The notes under the pieces: generated by a model
Database searches by the model: none
What the model was told of the DNA's origin: nothing
The model's input: the letters and a program-made list of their open reading frames with translations, nothing else
Part shown: positions 12,401 through 27,700 of the stretch, piece by piece
Position numbering within the stretch: position 1 is the first letter of the stretch
Layout: the number at the start of each line of letters is the position of its first letter
Source of the DNA: Amphibalanus amphitrite
Taxonomy: Eukaryota; Arthropoda; Thecostraca; Balanomorpha; Balanidae
Direction: 5' to 3'
DNA: 64,000 nt
NCBI RefSeq assembly: GCF_019059575.1
Contig: NW_024881853.1
Span: 124,001 to 188,000 of the forward strand
Translations under genes and position numbers: made by a program

Positions 12401-15400
12401 ACGTCACAGGGGTCGAAAAAGTCAAAATGGCGGCGCTAGATATGGAGAGGGTTTTTCTCGAATAACTTTCGAAGTAGTCAAGATAGGAACAAACTAAGGG
12501 CACCATCGTGATCCTCTCGTCAATCCGCATTGAATGATATATATGTTGACCTCGAAAGGTCAAGGTCAAAGGTTGACCTCAGGTCACGTGACCTCGAGGT
12601 CATCATGCATATCATTCGATGCGTCTTGACGAGCTGAACACAATGAGACCATCCGTGCGGCTGTATCTTGTTCCTATAAGGAGTTATTGGCAAAAAACCT
12701 TTGGTGACCTTTGATGACGTCACATGACCTTACAGCTGCCCAACAGCAAAACAGACCTGAAGGTAGTGAAGGTTGATCGTATGTGAAGTCATGTATGGTA
12801 TATGGGGCCATTCCGACCCGTTTTAGTGGTAAAAACAGGGAGTTGATTTTTCCCCCATTGACTTATAATGGGGAGGTCGCGAAATTGACCTGACCTTAGG
12901 TCACCGACATCAAAATTCCGAGATATACAAATTGTAGCTACTAATGACCTAATAACATCCTGCGACTTTCAAAGGCCTCCGACATCTACTGTAGCTCTGG
13001 CACGGTGACAAAGTTGCAAAAAAGTGACTTGAGGTTGGGTCATTCAAAGTGACCTGATGACCTGACCTTAAAAGTTAGGAGGTTCAAACTTGCACACCAT
13101 GTGTAAAATTGATGAGAGAATAGTCATACCAAATTTCGCGGCGCTACGCGCCGCTGTTTTCCCGCTATCCGCGAAAAACCTCAGGGGGGGCGGATATCCG
13201 CCCCCCCCCGTCGGTGCGCGGGTTAAGACTTTCGCCCCGTTTGCAGTATCTCGTGTGTCTCAAAGACTGCGAAGTGGGGAGGTCGATTCTGTGAATCACT
13301 GCCGATTAATCTCGGTCAGCCAGTGTGGGCCCCGGGGCAGTGTCGGCCACGTCCATACCACAGCCGCTGGCCTCCGTTTAGCTGACTTGGTTAAAAGGCA
13401 ACGCTGAAACTCAGAGCTGGTGGTGGCGGGAAAATGGCGGTGTAGTGAAATTGAACAGGCATTGGCGACGGTGGCATGGACCTTACTATTAATGGGGGTG
13501 GGTGACTGGGAAGTGCATGTCCCTCAATGTATTTTGCATCTTCAATTCATTTTCTTCAGTCAATGTATACGAAATTTGCTCCAAATCAGAGCCGTCAGCT
13601 GTTTCACTGAGGTGAGATCTTTGGGTGATTGGTCTGACGGTGGTGGTGATACTTGAACATGTTGTTGGTATGCATGTTTGTTAATTGAACTGGTGATGAT
13701 GAAGAATATATTGACAAAAGACATTAGAAGAGAGGCAAGGGGTAAGAGGGACTGTTAAAAACTGACGGTGGTGGTAAAACTGAACTACTGGTGAGCCAGT
13801 GCATCCAGGCTTGGCCCCCAGCTTTCATTGAGGTGTGGCCCAAGACTTAGCCGTAGGAAGTCAAAGACTAAATAGATGGCACCGGCTATCATGTCAGGCA
13901 AGAGTCGAGGACTGAATTTTCGGTAGCACTGGACCTGTCAGATAGGCTACAATGTCGTTTATCGGTGGTTTAACGACGGGTCTATCTAACGGCGAGGCGG
14001 TACCGTACTGGCGATGTCAACCGGAGGCGGTGGGGGGCGCGGCGGGCGGCGGTAGGCGGCGGTGGGCGATAGGCGGTGAACTGCCCAGGTCCGACAGAGA
14101 TGGATGCCCTGGTCTGCGGCCGTACGCTCCATGTCAGACACCCTTTATAACCCTTCACCAGAAAACCAGCGGCAGTGGAGATAGGCACCACCTTTGCTCA
14201 GAAGGCTGAGCCATTCCTGGGTCTAAAACCCGCCAAAGTGGCCGCGCTGGCGAGGGATGAGTGAGAATAAAGATACATAGATCCAGATTTTAGGGATAAT
14301 GTTTGTTTTAGATGTTACTTCATAACCAACAATTTCTTACTTCTTATTACGGGTTCTTCCTGATGATAAAAAATGTTGCATATTTACAACCTCATACAAT
14401 TGTTTCGTTCCACAGCTATCGTTCTTCTGAAATGAAACGACTGAACTATTGTGTTTTGCCCAGATAATCTTATTTACGGATTATATCAAACTTATAAGAA
14501 TAATCAAGGATCCAACTTGCACCTACGTTTTACGATAAAGTGTGTACTTCCACTGAGGCTGAATTTGCATTTCATTTCGATATTTTCCAGTGAAAGAGAG
14601 TCAGCTAGAGAGCCCTCTCGACCCCGGCAAACTATCTGCTGGCTGTCTGAGAAATGATAAGTGTCAGCTGCTTTACCCATGGCACCAGCTGGCCAACATT
14701 TGTCAGGTCAACTCTTTTATTGCATGTATTGCAATAGCCTGTCAGGTACAGAGCGTTTGACTATGACTAATATACGACACACCACTGAGTTTTTTGCTTA
14801 GCTCAGCTGTGGAAATATGTAATCAAGGGAATGCTGATAACGGAATTAGGTGGAAGATAGAATAGCTTGAAGAAATTTCAACTTGAAGACATGAGTGATG
14901 CATTCACATAATCCCTCCATACAAGCTGTATAGAACATAACCAACAGCATTGCTTGAGCATGCTTCTAGGGGTGACATCTAAATAATGATTGTTTTTTCG
15001 ACCATGAAGAGAATCACCCTTCCTATCTGAAATACATTAAAACTTTATTACTCTCTAGTGCCTGTACGCTGACGTGGCTTTCCAAATAGGAAAACTTTTC
15101 GAGCCGGAATCCATTTGTCTAGATTTAGAAGAACTTTCACATCAGTTACGATTTGTCAGGCATGGGCTCGCAATGTGTCAGCAATACGTACACTGCTGCC
15201 TGCCTGGACTGACTAAAGAGCCACCATATGATTAAAACCGTACGGCAGTATTCAACGACTTAAGTCTTTTGTGTGGACTTTGAATGTGCAATCATTTGGA
15301 TACGACGAAAGTAGAAGTTACGCCTAATCTCTGAATAATGGTTTAACCCTCGCATGTATGCGGCGTTTGCCAGCTTCTAATGTGTAGGGGGGGGGGGGGG

Positions 15401-18400
15401 TCGGTTGGACCCCCCCTTGCCGTTTGGCCCCTGATCAAGCTAGAGCTTCGCGGAAAAAACGAGCGTGTTGCCCGTGACGAGAGGAAGCCGATGATACCCA
15501 ATTTTAAGGTCCTAGGTCATTGGGTGACCTTCCAGGTCAGGTCAATGACCCAAAGTCGGGAAAATCGGGACCTGTTAGAAAGTCGTAAAGTGTGGCTGCT
15601 AAGGGGTTTTTCGGGGTGCTGATCACGAATATCGTGTTGATTTTGATCACAGATGATGTCTTTAAGCATTTAGACCAGGTCGGGTCAGGTCAGGTCAGGT
15701 CAACCAGTAGGCGTCGTGACGGGTATTCGTAGTACGTGTCAACCGCCTCTGACAGCTTCGTAACATGTTACGAAGGCACCAAAACTACTTCGTAAATGTT
15801 CAAATGGTTGCTAAATTCGAATTCAGCTCCAAAAACTAGCCTAGAAACATGTACAGCTCGAAAAAGTGAACCGAGGTCACCCGAGGTCACCAAAGGTCAA
15901 TGACCTGACCTGACCTTCAGGTGACCTTGACACCCACCCTAATGCATGGAAGCAACATCAAATCACATGTTTGAACGTTTGAAACCACGAAAAGCTTGCA
16001 AACGCGCGTCTAATGCGAGCCGACATACGCAGAATCGCGATTCCGGCCAAACATGGTCTCGGAAAAGAGGTCACAGGTCAAAGGTCATTTGGGTCAGGGT
16101 CATGAAATTTTCAGGGTAGGTGTAAAATTGATCAATGTGAGGGTACTGAAAGTTTCGTCGCGATCGGCCGCTTTTTACGCGAGTTATTCGCGAAAAACCA
16201 TGGGGGGGGTCCATCCGACCCCCCCTACACATGCGAGGGTTAATGAGGTTCTCAATTAGGGAAACGCCTCCAAAGTCGAAAGTATAATATTCTACTCTGT
16301 AGTTCCATTAATTTATTAATCCATTCGGTGTACCCGACTAACGTGCAGATCTGTTGCGGGTCTTTTCCCTGACCATACACGCTCAGAGGGATTCGAATTC
16401 AGCCGCTAAATTCATGCGCTGAGTGTTTTGTGCTAACAGTAAATACCCGACTTTTTAAATTAAAAAAACGGTTTTGTGTTTTGTCGAGCTGAACAAATTT
16501 AGTGTTAATCAGGCACGCTGGAACTAACCAGTAACCAGCATATATCTGCTTTACAGCCAACGTTGGCAACAGTGCAAAACCTTCTCCATCGCATATTGGT
16601 CCCATCTGATCAAGAACGTATCCGTTTGTTTTGTGTGGTAATCCAATGGTGGCTTAGGTGTTATTTGTTGGGCTGACAATATAAGGTTATCTTAACTCAG
16701 ATCCATCTAATAACGTTAGACACACATCAAATCAGGTCAGGTCACAGTACACATTAAATCAGTAATTCGCTGACGGGGTGCTTTCCAATGTCATTGGGCT
16801 CAGAACTCGGTGACATTTTAATCTCGGCGTCTGCAGGGAGTTTTCGCGGCGGCAGTGGCGCGACAACGACAAAGCTGACGCAGCGCTATGGAAATGACAC
16901 CATTACCCCAGAAGCCCATGACATGAATATCAATGCAGTTGAAACGCATCGACACTGGTCTGGCATATTGACGCGTGGCTGGAGCACGTGTCCCGATACA
17001 ATCGTAATTCATTCCTCCGCTAGCTGCTTGAATGCTAGCTGTGTTTTATTTTTGCTAGACTGTCTATTGCTTAGACCCTTCCCTAGCTAGTGTGAACGCT
17101 GTCCTGTGAAATATCATAATTCAGAGCCTTGTCCTGGAGACCTGCAATATGTCCTTTCTCGTCTCTGAAATCTATCATATTCCTCGCACGGGAATCTTTT
17201 CGTCTATTGAAAATTGGTTCCAGTGCACCTATTACGTGACTTTTGGTCTGCGCCCTGGTATATATGCGTATGCACCGGCACGATTGTGTAGAATGCGCTC
17301 ACACACCGTTTTGCAAATAAAATTAACATGTTTATTTATGTTATTTCAGATGCATTTAATAAAACTGTCAAATGTCGTTTTTATTTAGTTTTTTATTGGA
17401 ATATATATTCCAAAGGAAGACAGCCTGTTTAAATTTGTCACCTTATACTAAATTCTGCTTATCATTATTCGACAACCATTCATGCCTAACCCTACACACT
17501 GCACATTTAGCGATGGGTACTTCATGAGTGAGCGAGCGTTTCTGCTCAAAAACGATTAATCTGCCGTGATCAGCCGTTGCACGGACACAATATCTTTCGT
17601 TTGTCAGACTAGGGCAATGATTCATGCCCAACCGCCACAATCGATTACAGGCGACTTTATCGCCTAAGTCGTGTAGTTGACATGTAATTTATTGGATTCA
17701 TGAATTGGACACAAGGCCACAGTAGTAGGTACACAAGCCATTACGTTTCAGTTATGTAACAGTAGAGCTACGGCAAGGTTTCACATTGTTATAATATTAT
17801 AAATACCTATAGGTATAAGCATATATACCTATAGGTATTTATATACCCATAGGTATAAGTATACTTATCACCAGTATAACGCCTTTTGGGCCGACTAACG
17901 GAGCGAGCGAGAGGGTAGGCCTTGCACGTGCGAAATTGCGAGGGGGTACCTCCAACTAACTTATGGACTGCACCCTACCAAGAACCAACCAGTCTCTAGT
18001 GATGTGCCAAATTTGAGCGCAATCGGCCTAGCCGTTCTCGAGATCTGGAAGCGGCACACTGCACGTGCGCACGTGCAAAATGCGTCCCAACTGACTTTTG
18101 CAAGGCACCCTACTAACTGGTCCCTATCCATGTACTAAATTTCAGCGCAATCGGTTCAGCCGTTCTTGAGATCTAAAATCGACCCCTGCACGTGCGCACG
18201 TGCAGCAGCACCCCAACTATGGTACATGAATATATGTATTGCCTAGTGGGTGCCTACCTACATGCCAACAGTTCAGCGCAATCGGCTATAGTTACGAGAT
18301 ATTACAATTTTTACAAAACTGACACCTCTTCGTTTTACACGTAGCACGTGCATAAGGGGTCACCCACAAGCGTTGCAAAAGCGTGGCCACGGCCGGCCGG

Positions 18401-21400
18401 CCGCTCATACTCAGAAATTTCCGTTATTCTACGTAAGACTCCGCTCGCTTCGCTCGCTCCGTAACAAATGTATTACCGTAATCCTATTCACTCAATGAAA
18501 CAGATCTGTAAGTGGATAAATACATTGTACAAAATTATATAGCAAACAATTTTATGTCCGTACCAGATATTGCAAACAGACTCATTGTACTCTTGAAACA
18601 AAAGATACTGCTCACCAACTGCCATGCAGTTTTATATACGCAGTGTATGTAAATAAATCCTGTATTGTTAACCCGCGACCTGGTGGGGGGGGGGGCTATT
18701 TTTTGCCCCCCCTCCAGACTTTTCAATATATCTCCAGAACCGCTGCGCCGATCGTCACCAAACTTTTAGTACCCTCCCGGACATCAATGTTACATATGGT
18801 GACCAAAAATTTTTCCAAAGGCTATGATAGGTTGGCCGGAAATGACGTCAGAGTGACGTCATGTTCTGCCGTTTTCGACCCAAAAAAGGGTTTCACGGGA
18901 AGAGCTGTCAGGCCTATAGCTTTGCAAATACAGAAAAATGATAAGGACATAAAAGCTGTAGAATTGACAGAGCTACAAAACTGCTATCTCGGATTTTTGA
19001 AATTTTTGGATTTTGACCCCCAAAAATAAAAAAATCAATTCTTTGGATAAAATGATCTCAAAATCCAAAAAGTTTTTTGAATTTCGCAAAAACCGAAATA
19101 TATGTGATAGTCTGTACCACCTTACATCGACATACCAAATTTGAGATTGATACCTCTTTTTTTGTCGAAGTTATAGCGAAAAAACTATTAAAAATTGATG
19201 ACGTCAAATTTTCAAACTCAATTTTTAGCAATTCTAGACCACGTAGCGCAAAACAAAGACCACCATTAGACTCCCCGTGACGAGCTGCATCGAATCAATA
19301 CCCATTTTTTGCAAAACTATCAACTTTAAAATTTGACCTTTTTTGGCCTGACCTTGACCTGACCTTGACCTGAACTTCACCAGAAAGTGACCTAAGCCGT
19401 ACCTGATAGTCTTATAACCAACACCATTGAGTTGGAAATGAAAAATTGGCCATAAAACATGCATCACACAACCTTAGTGAAGTTGGGCTCATGTGACCTG
19501 ACCTGTGACCCTTGGTGACCTGACCTGTGACGTGACCTGGTATTGTCAGTGACCTCTAATAGCAACATATCTACTAGGCAACTGACGCCCTATCGCTGAT
19601 TCTCGACAAAATGCGTTTTCCTCGGTGTTATAGCGCATTCCCTAGAAGACCCGTGAACGGTGAAACATGTCATCTTTGACCTGACCTGTGACGTCATCGG
19701 TGACCCCTAGGTCAATGAAATTTGGTTTCCCTCGACAAATTTGACAGGCCTTTCGAACGCCGTTTGAATTTTGCGGATCCGTCCAGTAGTTTTGGAGATA
19801 CGAGGGGGGGCAAAAAATAGCCCCCCCCCCCACCAGGTCGCGTTATAAACAGACCCCACCAGGGCGCGGGTTAAAGACTGCATATAGGTGTTGCTATCGG
19901 TCCAGGGTCCTGATACCAGACAATCCTCAAGGTTTTAACGGTTGTGATTGGTGTCGAACAGTTACACGGTAACCAATACTTTCTGGTAGGTACTTGCCCA
20001 TAAGTCGGGGATACTTATGACGCTACTCATTGTAATACTGATACCGAGCATTGCTGCTTTCCGATCCTGGTGCCTGCCACCTCCCAGCCGCCACCCTGAT
20101 TTATGGTGCTGCCAAATGCGCCGAAACGCGGCCCGTTCCCTGCTGTGGCTGGCGTTGTAACAGGCATGTCAAATGGCACGCTGGCTGGAGGAATGCGAAA
20201 TGAAATCGGGCTCCGTGTAGGAGGAGAGATTTGGGCAAGGAGGGCATCTTTGTGATCGGTCACGAACTGCAGAAGGATGGAAGATGCAATTTATGCCGTA
20301 GTCGGTTATGCAACACTAAAATAGCAACAGGAAGCGTGCAGTGGGACGAACAGTTACGCTAGACTTTATCGCACATATCTTTTGCGTTGTAAACTAAAAA
20401 CGAGGTAAATCAGTTTGTTTGGTTTTTATGTTGTCAGATTTCCCTTAAACACCTTTGTTATCCTTCATGATAATGAATGCTTGGCGTAATTAATTAATTT
20501 TTATTTTCATTGCTTTTAAAAACAATAAATAAGATATTGAGGACTAACTCTCATTGGGAAGCAAGGATCATGTGGATAAGTGGATCAGACAGGGCACGGC
20601 GCACTCATGAGTCGTCTCCGTAGGCGGTGTATCGACAGATTGCTGCTGGGAGCACCCTTGGGCCGGCGCCGGCGACGACCGAGCTTTCTGTCAAGTGTGG
20701 ATCTTATCGCACAAAGCCGCCACTGTCACCGCTTCCCAGTTCTATATGGCGCATTGTAGTGGCGAGCGGAGTGGCGTGTCTCGTGTACGAATGAAGATCT
20801 GCAGCCGCCGGCCGGCACGGGTAATTGCCAGCCCTCTCTATAGAGATGGGTAATGATTACTCAGAGAAACGACGACGGAAAGTCAGCCGAGTGCTTGAAG
20901 GAAAAGAGGAAATGAAGATTTGTTGAGGTCATTCTTCTGAGGGAGCCGCTGCTCTCCAAACAATGGTCTGAGTTATAGTGTGGGCACAAAGCGAGTTACA
21001 GAGTCACGGAAGACACAACAACCGGGCTTGAACAAACACAAAGCGGTGGTTTAATGCTGTCGGTTTCAAATACACTTGAAGGAACGTTGCTGTAAGTAGG
21101 ACTACAGCGTTGTCAGTGAATGAATATTCGCTTTGCTTTTCGTGCCCATGCTATCATAAATGTCAACTTTAATCCTGGCCTAAGCAGTGCTGGGTCACTA
21201 TGATAATGAGTGTAGGCATTGATGATAAATAAAGTGCAATCATTTTTTTTTTTTAATAAACGTCACCCGAGTCCCGAACATACAGGGGTACACTCTTCAA
21301 TCGTAATTCCGTGGACATTTGAACGGTAACTTTGGGAAATACATGGACATCGCCGAAAGCGTGGACATCTCATGTCCATGATTTTATTTTGTGTGTTCCG

Positions 21401-22361
21401 GGCTAATTACGTGGACATTCATCACGATAAGAGTGCACCAAGGTAGTTCATTTTGTAACGTTGATAAATTTGACTAATCTACAGAGTGTATGGTACTTAC
21501 ACCTTTTAAAACAATTATCAAGACTTATTTATTAACCTCTTACTTACTATTTAAAACCGAGGAGAAGAACACCAACATGCAGTGAGGCTGCGCGAGCCGA
21601 AGCCAATCAAGCTATGCGGCACAGCATACCACTCCGGGCGCTAACTACTGCTGCCATCTATATAGGCAGGATCGGCAGTTCAACGGGACGCCTCCCAAGA
21701 CGATTATGCAAACACTTACGCTGCCGCTGCCATTTGTTTTGAGCTAAATGCTGGTAGCACCTTATACTGGCTGGATGAAAGAGCCTTTCCGTGCCCAGTT
21801 GCCGTGACGGACGGCGTGCCGTACCGAACGCTCAGACGTGACACCGGGGAGCGACACTCCACTCCATTCTGTGCTCTGTGTTTTGTCACCGGCTGACTGT
21901 TTGATCTCACGCTGAGGACCGGTTGGCGGCGCTCGACTCTCCCCTCGCTCCCCAGCTCTCTCTAGTCTCCCAGTTCCCTCCTATCGGGCCGTCGCCCCAC
22001 CCTCTGCCCGACCCCACCCCGCCCAGTTCCACCCCCTGTCCCCAGCCCCACCCCATCCCCGCGTCGTGTGTCGTTCGAGGGATACCCGTCTTCGCCTTTC
22101 TTCTTCGCTGGTTCGCTCTCCACCCGGGAGGGATGACTATGACTGCCACCCCGCTCACTGTTGGAAATTCACAGTGGTTCTTACTGTGTCAGTCCTAGCG
22201 CCCCCGAACGATCGCTTAGCGTGTTTGCCAGGTAAACGGGACACCGGAGGCGCTACGGTAGGTTTGGATTCATGCCAAGACGTTGAAAAGCGGCGTGGTG
22301 GCTAGTTGCACAGTAGTCTCGCTATTCTGGATAACAGCTGGTAAAGAAACAGCCAGACAGG

Positions 22362-22400
<39 letters not shown>

Positions 22401-24542
22401 GGAGACAATGTAAAAACTTCTCCCTTTGCACCATCTCTCAACCAGGTGGCAGGTTGTTCTGTGTCGGGTTACGAAGCTGGTCATGGATGGTGTCTGTTGA
22501 CACGGGACAGTCGATCCGACGACTCCCTTGGGTCACGTACAGACGTGCGGTGTCTCTAGGCACTACGTTCGGAACTGCTGACAAAGTGTGAATTTGTCAA
22601 GTGTTCTTAACCCGCGCACCGACGGGGGTCTGCGCCAACTTCGCACCGACGGGGGGGGGGGGCGGATGACCGCCCCCCCTGAGATCTCAAAAACGAAGCA
22701 ACATAGCGACAAGCGGTAAGCGGCATCGGATACGCACGGACAAGGTCTACAATTTCTACTGAGGTCATTTTCAGGTCAGGTCAAAGATGACGTCACAGGG
22801 GTCCAAAAGTCAAAATGGCGGCGCTATATATGGAGAGTGTTTTTCTCGAATAACTTTCGAACTAGTCAAGATAGAAGCAATCTAAGGGCATCATCGTGAT
22901 CCTCTCGTCAATCCGCATCGAATGATATATATGTTGACCTCGAAAGGTCAAGGTCAAAGGTTGACCTCAGGTCACGTGACCTCGAGGTCATCATGTATAT
23001 CATTCGATGCGTCTTGACGAGCTGAACACAATGAAACCATCCGCGCGGCTGTATCTTGTTCCTGTACGGAGTTATTGGCAAAAAACCTTTGGTGACCTTT
23101 GATGACGTCACATGACCTTACAGCTGCCCAACAGCAAAACAGACCTCAAGGTAGTGAAGGTTGATCGTATATGAAGTCATGTATGGTATATGGGGCCATT
23201 CCGACCCGTTTTAGTGGTAAAAACAGGGAGTTGATTTTTCCCCCATTGACTTATAATGGGGAGGTCGAGAAATTGACCTGACCTTAGGTCACCGATATCA
23301 AAATTCCGAGATAAACAAATTGTAGCTACTAATGACCTAATAACATCCTGCGACTTTCAAAGGCCTCCGACATCTACTGTAGCTCTGGCACGGTGACAAA
23401 GTTGCAAAAAAGTGACTTGAGGTTGGGTCATTCAAAGTTACCTGGTGACCTGACCTTAAAAGTTAGGAGGTTTAAACTTGCACATCATGTGTAAAATTGA
23501 TGAGAGAATAGTCGTACCAAATTTCGCGGCGCTACGCGCCGCGGTTTTCCCGCTATTCGCGAAAAACCTCAGGGGGGCGGATATCCGCCCCCCCGTCGGT
23601 GCGCGGGTTAACTTAACAATATATATAGATGTTTGTTAATATATACATAGGTATGCCAAGATTGAAAATACATTGGTTTAATTTGCTGAAGGTGAACACA
23701 TGTATGCATAAATATCAAATGCAAAGCTGAAACGCAAATTTCCTTTTGAGCTTTTATGACTGGTATTATTTACCCTTCTCAGACTCTAATTCTGCACCTT
23801 AGTTACATTTCAATACTTGTGGTCATAAATCTCTTTCGTCGGTATAATGGTTCATAACTGAGTGACTATCACCATCGAAAAATAACTTGGATCAATGAAC
23901 GAGACATCGTGGTGATCAACATACATCAAATATTTACATCTCGCTGTCATTAACGCAGAAAGTGATCGATCTCATATGTCCTGCTATAACAGATGACACA
24001 ATTTGTTTTCGTAACAGCCGCTACTTATCACACCGACTCAACGGCCCAGCTCACTGACACTATCAATCTATCTAACATAGACACCGAACAAAATTGCGCT
24101 TCAGAGTTCATACGGTCGCCGGTAGGCGGTAGCCGAGTATATCTATCGTTCTGGGGAACAAGCCTCGCACATATTCCATTGAGCTGAATGTATGTACATA
24201 CGTGTAACTGTATATATGTCAATCATCACCAACCGTTTCCCTAAGGACCACACCCCGTCCCACAGGGCGATAACCGTTTCCCGCTCGGAAGTGGTCCTTT
24301 CTCTCCCGGTCACTGGGGATGATTTCTGTTTTGACGGCACCCTTCCGCGGTAATATCAGCTCACACCGTCCGACTCACGTCTCTTTAGTATGCGCACAAC
24401 TGACGCTTATTGCCTCTCGCTCTTCAGTGTTCCTCCTCTCGAGGTGAAAAGTTATTAGGAGTAAAGGTGAATAAAAACGCATTCTGAACAGGCAAAATAC
24501 TTCTATCAGACCGATTCATTGCAATCTTTTTCCCTCCCTGCT

Positions 24543-24631
<89 letters not shown>

Positions 24632-24646
24632 GCTCTCTCTCTCTCG

Positions 24647-24726
<80 letters not shown>

Positions 24727-27700
24727 GAAATACTTGACTAATATTTGCATTGTCTTCCTTCTGCTCATTAACTAGATTGATCGCTTTGTTGCTTGATCAG
24801 CACTATACAGCATGTTGACACAGCCTTGAACAGTGAACAGTGTGGATGCTGGAATACATATAGAATGGCGCTGCCCTACATGTCTCTATTAGTGATTTAT
24901 GAATTAATAATGGCTTTATCACTGACGTGAACCCAGCAGCTTTCGTCATTAACCCTACTACTATGAGCTACGGCCGCTGTTCCATCGAACGCAACGGCCA
25001 CGTATAGATCTCAGGGGCAGCTTTTGCCAAATTGTCAGGGAACTCAGATTTGTTTTTCAATAGAAAAACACAATGCTAAAGAATAGTGTTTTAACTATTG
25101 ACAACAAACCTTCGGTTACCTAATCAGTTTTATGCTCATTGTAAAGTCAACTGCAACACACGCGTCTTTCATCGATTTTGATGGCATTCCTCTCACGCAA
25201 GAAATATTTATTTGCTCACCTGGTCTCACGTCCTCCCTTTGGCCTCCTCGACCTTAATTATCCGAATTATAGGTGACCCTCCGTGGGTGCACGCCTTCGA
25301 TCCAATCGGCGGAGATAGGGGGAAGGTGGGAGAAGGGGAGGGGAGGAGGAGCCAGGGTAATTGTGTTGGTTGGAGAGGGGAGAAGGGCAGCTACAGCAAT
25401 ACTTACCGGTGCCAGTTGGCATATCAGCCAATTGTCGACGGTCATCCCAGAATCCGCCGAGCGGCCGAGCGACCGTTATCGAGGTGGGGACGGGAGCGGG
25501 TTGACTGATGGTGTGCTGGGGTTGTATTGGTAACACCGTAATTAGCCAATAACCGATGCATTTATCATCGGTGTCCGTTGCCATTATGTCATGTAAACTG
25601 TGCATTAGTTATAGTTTAGGTGTCCAACTGTCCTTGTGAGCGTAAGTTTCCAGGTCTTGGTTACTCTCTCCCGACCTGCCAGCTTTCGAAACATGCACGA
25701 GCCGAAAGGGTACACCTTCCCCTCGCGTTTTTGCTACTAATTGAGCTTATTTCGCCGAAAAAAATGAGCGTGCCACGGCCTTGACGAGACGCAGCAATTC
25801 GGATTAGAACCTGATTACACGAGACGCAGCATTTAGTCTAAGATCCATTGATGGCCTCTGAGTTCATGAGTTACAATTGCGTACAAGCTGGGTTTCTTCT
25901 TTTTGCTTTTCTTTTTGTTAATTACTGCATCAAAAATGGCCGCAGAGCAATGCAATTGAAAAGCTACCAATGTAGTTTCATAGCAATGCTTTGCTTTTTA
26001 CCATCGCCACCACCATTTAGCTAACTAATTCTGGTTCTACATGTACATTTCCAAGTTCCCGAGGATTCTGCCCCGTCTGTCTGTCAATCAGCTGTACACT
26101 GACCCAATTTTCCACAAACCGTGCCTTGATCGCCGTTCGCGGGCTGTTCATTATTCAGCGTCGTCTCGGCTCGCCGACAGCCGCTGACAGCCCGTTCGCC
26201 GCAGTTCTCCCTTCTGCAGCGGCCGCGATCGTATACGCCGACCGCTGCGTCCACCGGTCGAACGTCCTCCATAATGGAACAGTCCGCGCCGAGCAGCGAT
26301 AGGCTAATCTGGACCGTGCCCCGCCAGTTATTTAAGATTGTCGTGTTGGAAAGGGTCATTGGAGAATGAGATCAGCGTGAATGGAACGGGGTGAAATTTT
26401 TCTGTTATCGACATACGTTCCAGAAGAGCATCGGCAGTTCAACGAACACCCCTATATGGCCTTGGAACATCCTGGGATTGCTTGATTTAATCTGTAGCTC
26501 AAATAAAACGTCAATATTTCAAGAACAAGATTGATTCCGTTCGAAAGTCTTGATTTCTTTTGAAGATCGATGGGAACTAAACATTTAGGAAAAACAAAGT
26601 TTAAACGCTGAATTTCCTTTCCATCAGTCAGCATCACTTCCTTTCTTATTTTAGACGCTTCCAAACCAATTTGGTCCTGGCCAATTTCAGCACTATCGCA
26701 TTGTCAACACGTCAACATTCGTTCAATAAAAGTTCACGTCAGCTCGCGCCGTACGCCCGTGCCCCACAGCACCTGCATTATACGGCTTCCATTAGGGGTG
26801 ACTCCGGCGGGTGTCGTAAGCCGCCCAACGGCTGCACTCTCCACACAAGTGGCGAAGCTTTCCAAGCTCGTCCGCTGCCACGGCCTTGACAGCGTGCAAG
26901 CGGACTTGCACTCCCGATCCTGCTGAAAAATATCTGGAGGAATGAGGATATTCCAGGTGTTGACAAAAATGAAAAAAATGTTTTTTTCGGAATTCAAAAT
27001 AGCTTTAAGTTGCATTGCTAGTTAAGTGTGTAACGTTATTGCATGTGATTGCAACCTAACTAAACCGTATTTTCAAGGCTTGTTTGATTGTTGGGGCCTG
27101 TCAAGCGACGTCACTAACACAAACATCCGTGGCGTATACATGTTACAGTTAGTATGCGAAATCCGTTAGTTTGTAACGCAACTAGTTTCGTTGCAAACTA
27201 CCTGACCGGCCAGGTAGTTTGCAACGAAACTAGTTCCGTTGCAAACTAACTGACCGTCCAGTTAGTTTGCAAACTAACTAGTTAGGATGCAAACTACCTA
27301 GGTACGTTGCAAACTACCTAGTTACTTTGCAACGGAACTAGGTGTGTTGCAACGGAACTAGTTGTAATGCGAAATCGACGAGGCAGTGGCTCTATATTTG
27401 TCGGTTATATTCAACTTTTATGTAAATTTTAACAACGGTTGTTAAAACAAAGCTGTGTTTTTCTAACGGGTGACACTAGACATAAGAGTAGGACGGGTGG
27501 TCACATTCATGGATGAAACAGTGAATTAACCAGATTAGACTACATAATGTGACGATCACTGGCGGATCCAGAGGAGGGGCAGTTCCGGGGGGGGGGGGCA
27601 TTTTGCGATTTTGATTTTTTTTTTTTGCGACACACACTAACACCAGTCACCATCGCCGCCGCACAGAACAGAACTGAACTGTATTGTCCCATGGCCCGTG

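Noticed and set aside
24424..24768. Long Arg-Glu / Ser-Leu open frames across the CT and GA tracts (also 48423-49010, 50241-50879, 51756-52121)
   Set aside because: They are translations of dinucleotide repeats, without start context, splice support or any non-repeat domain.
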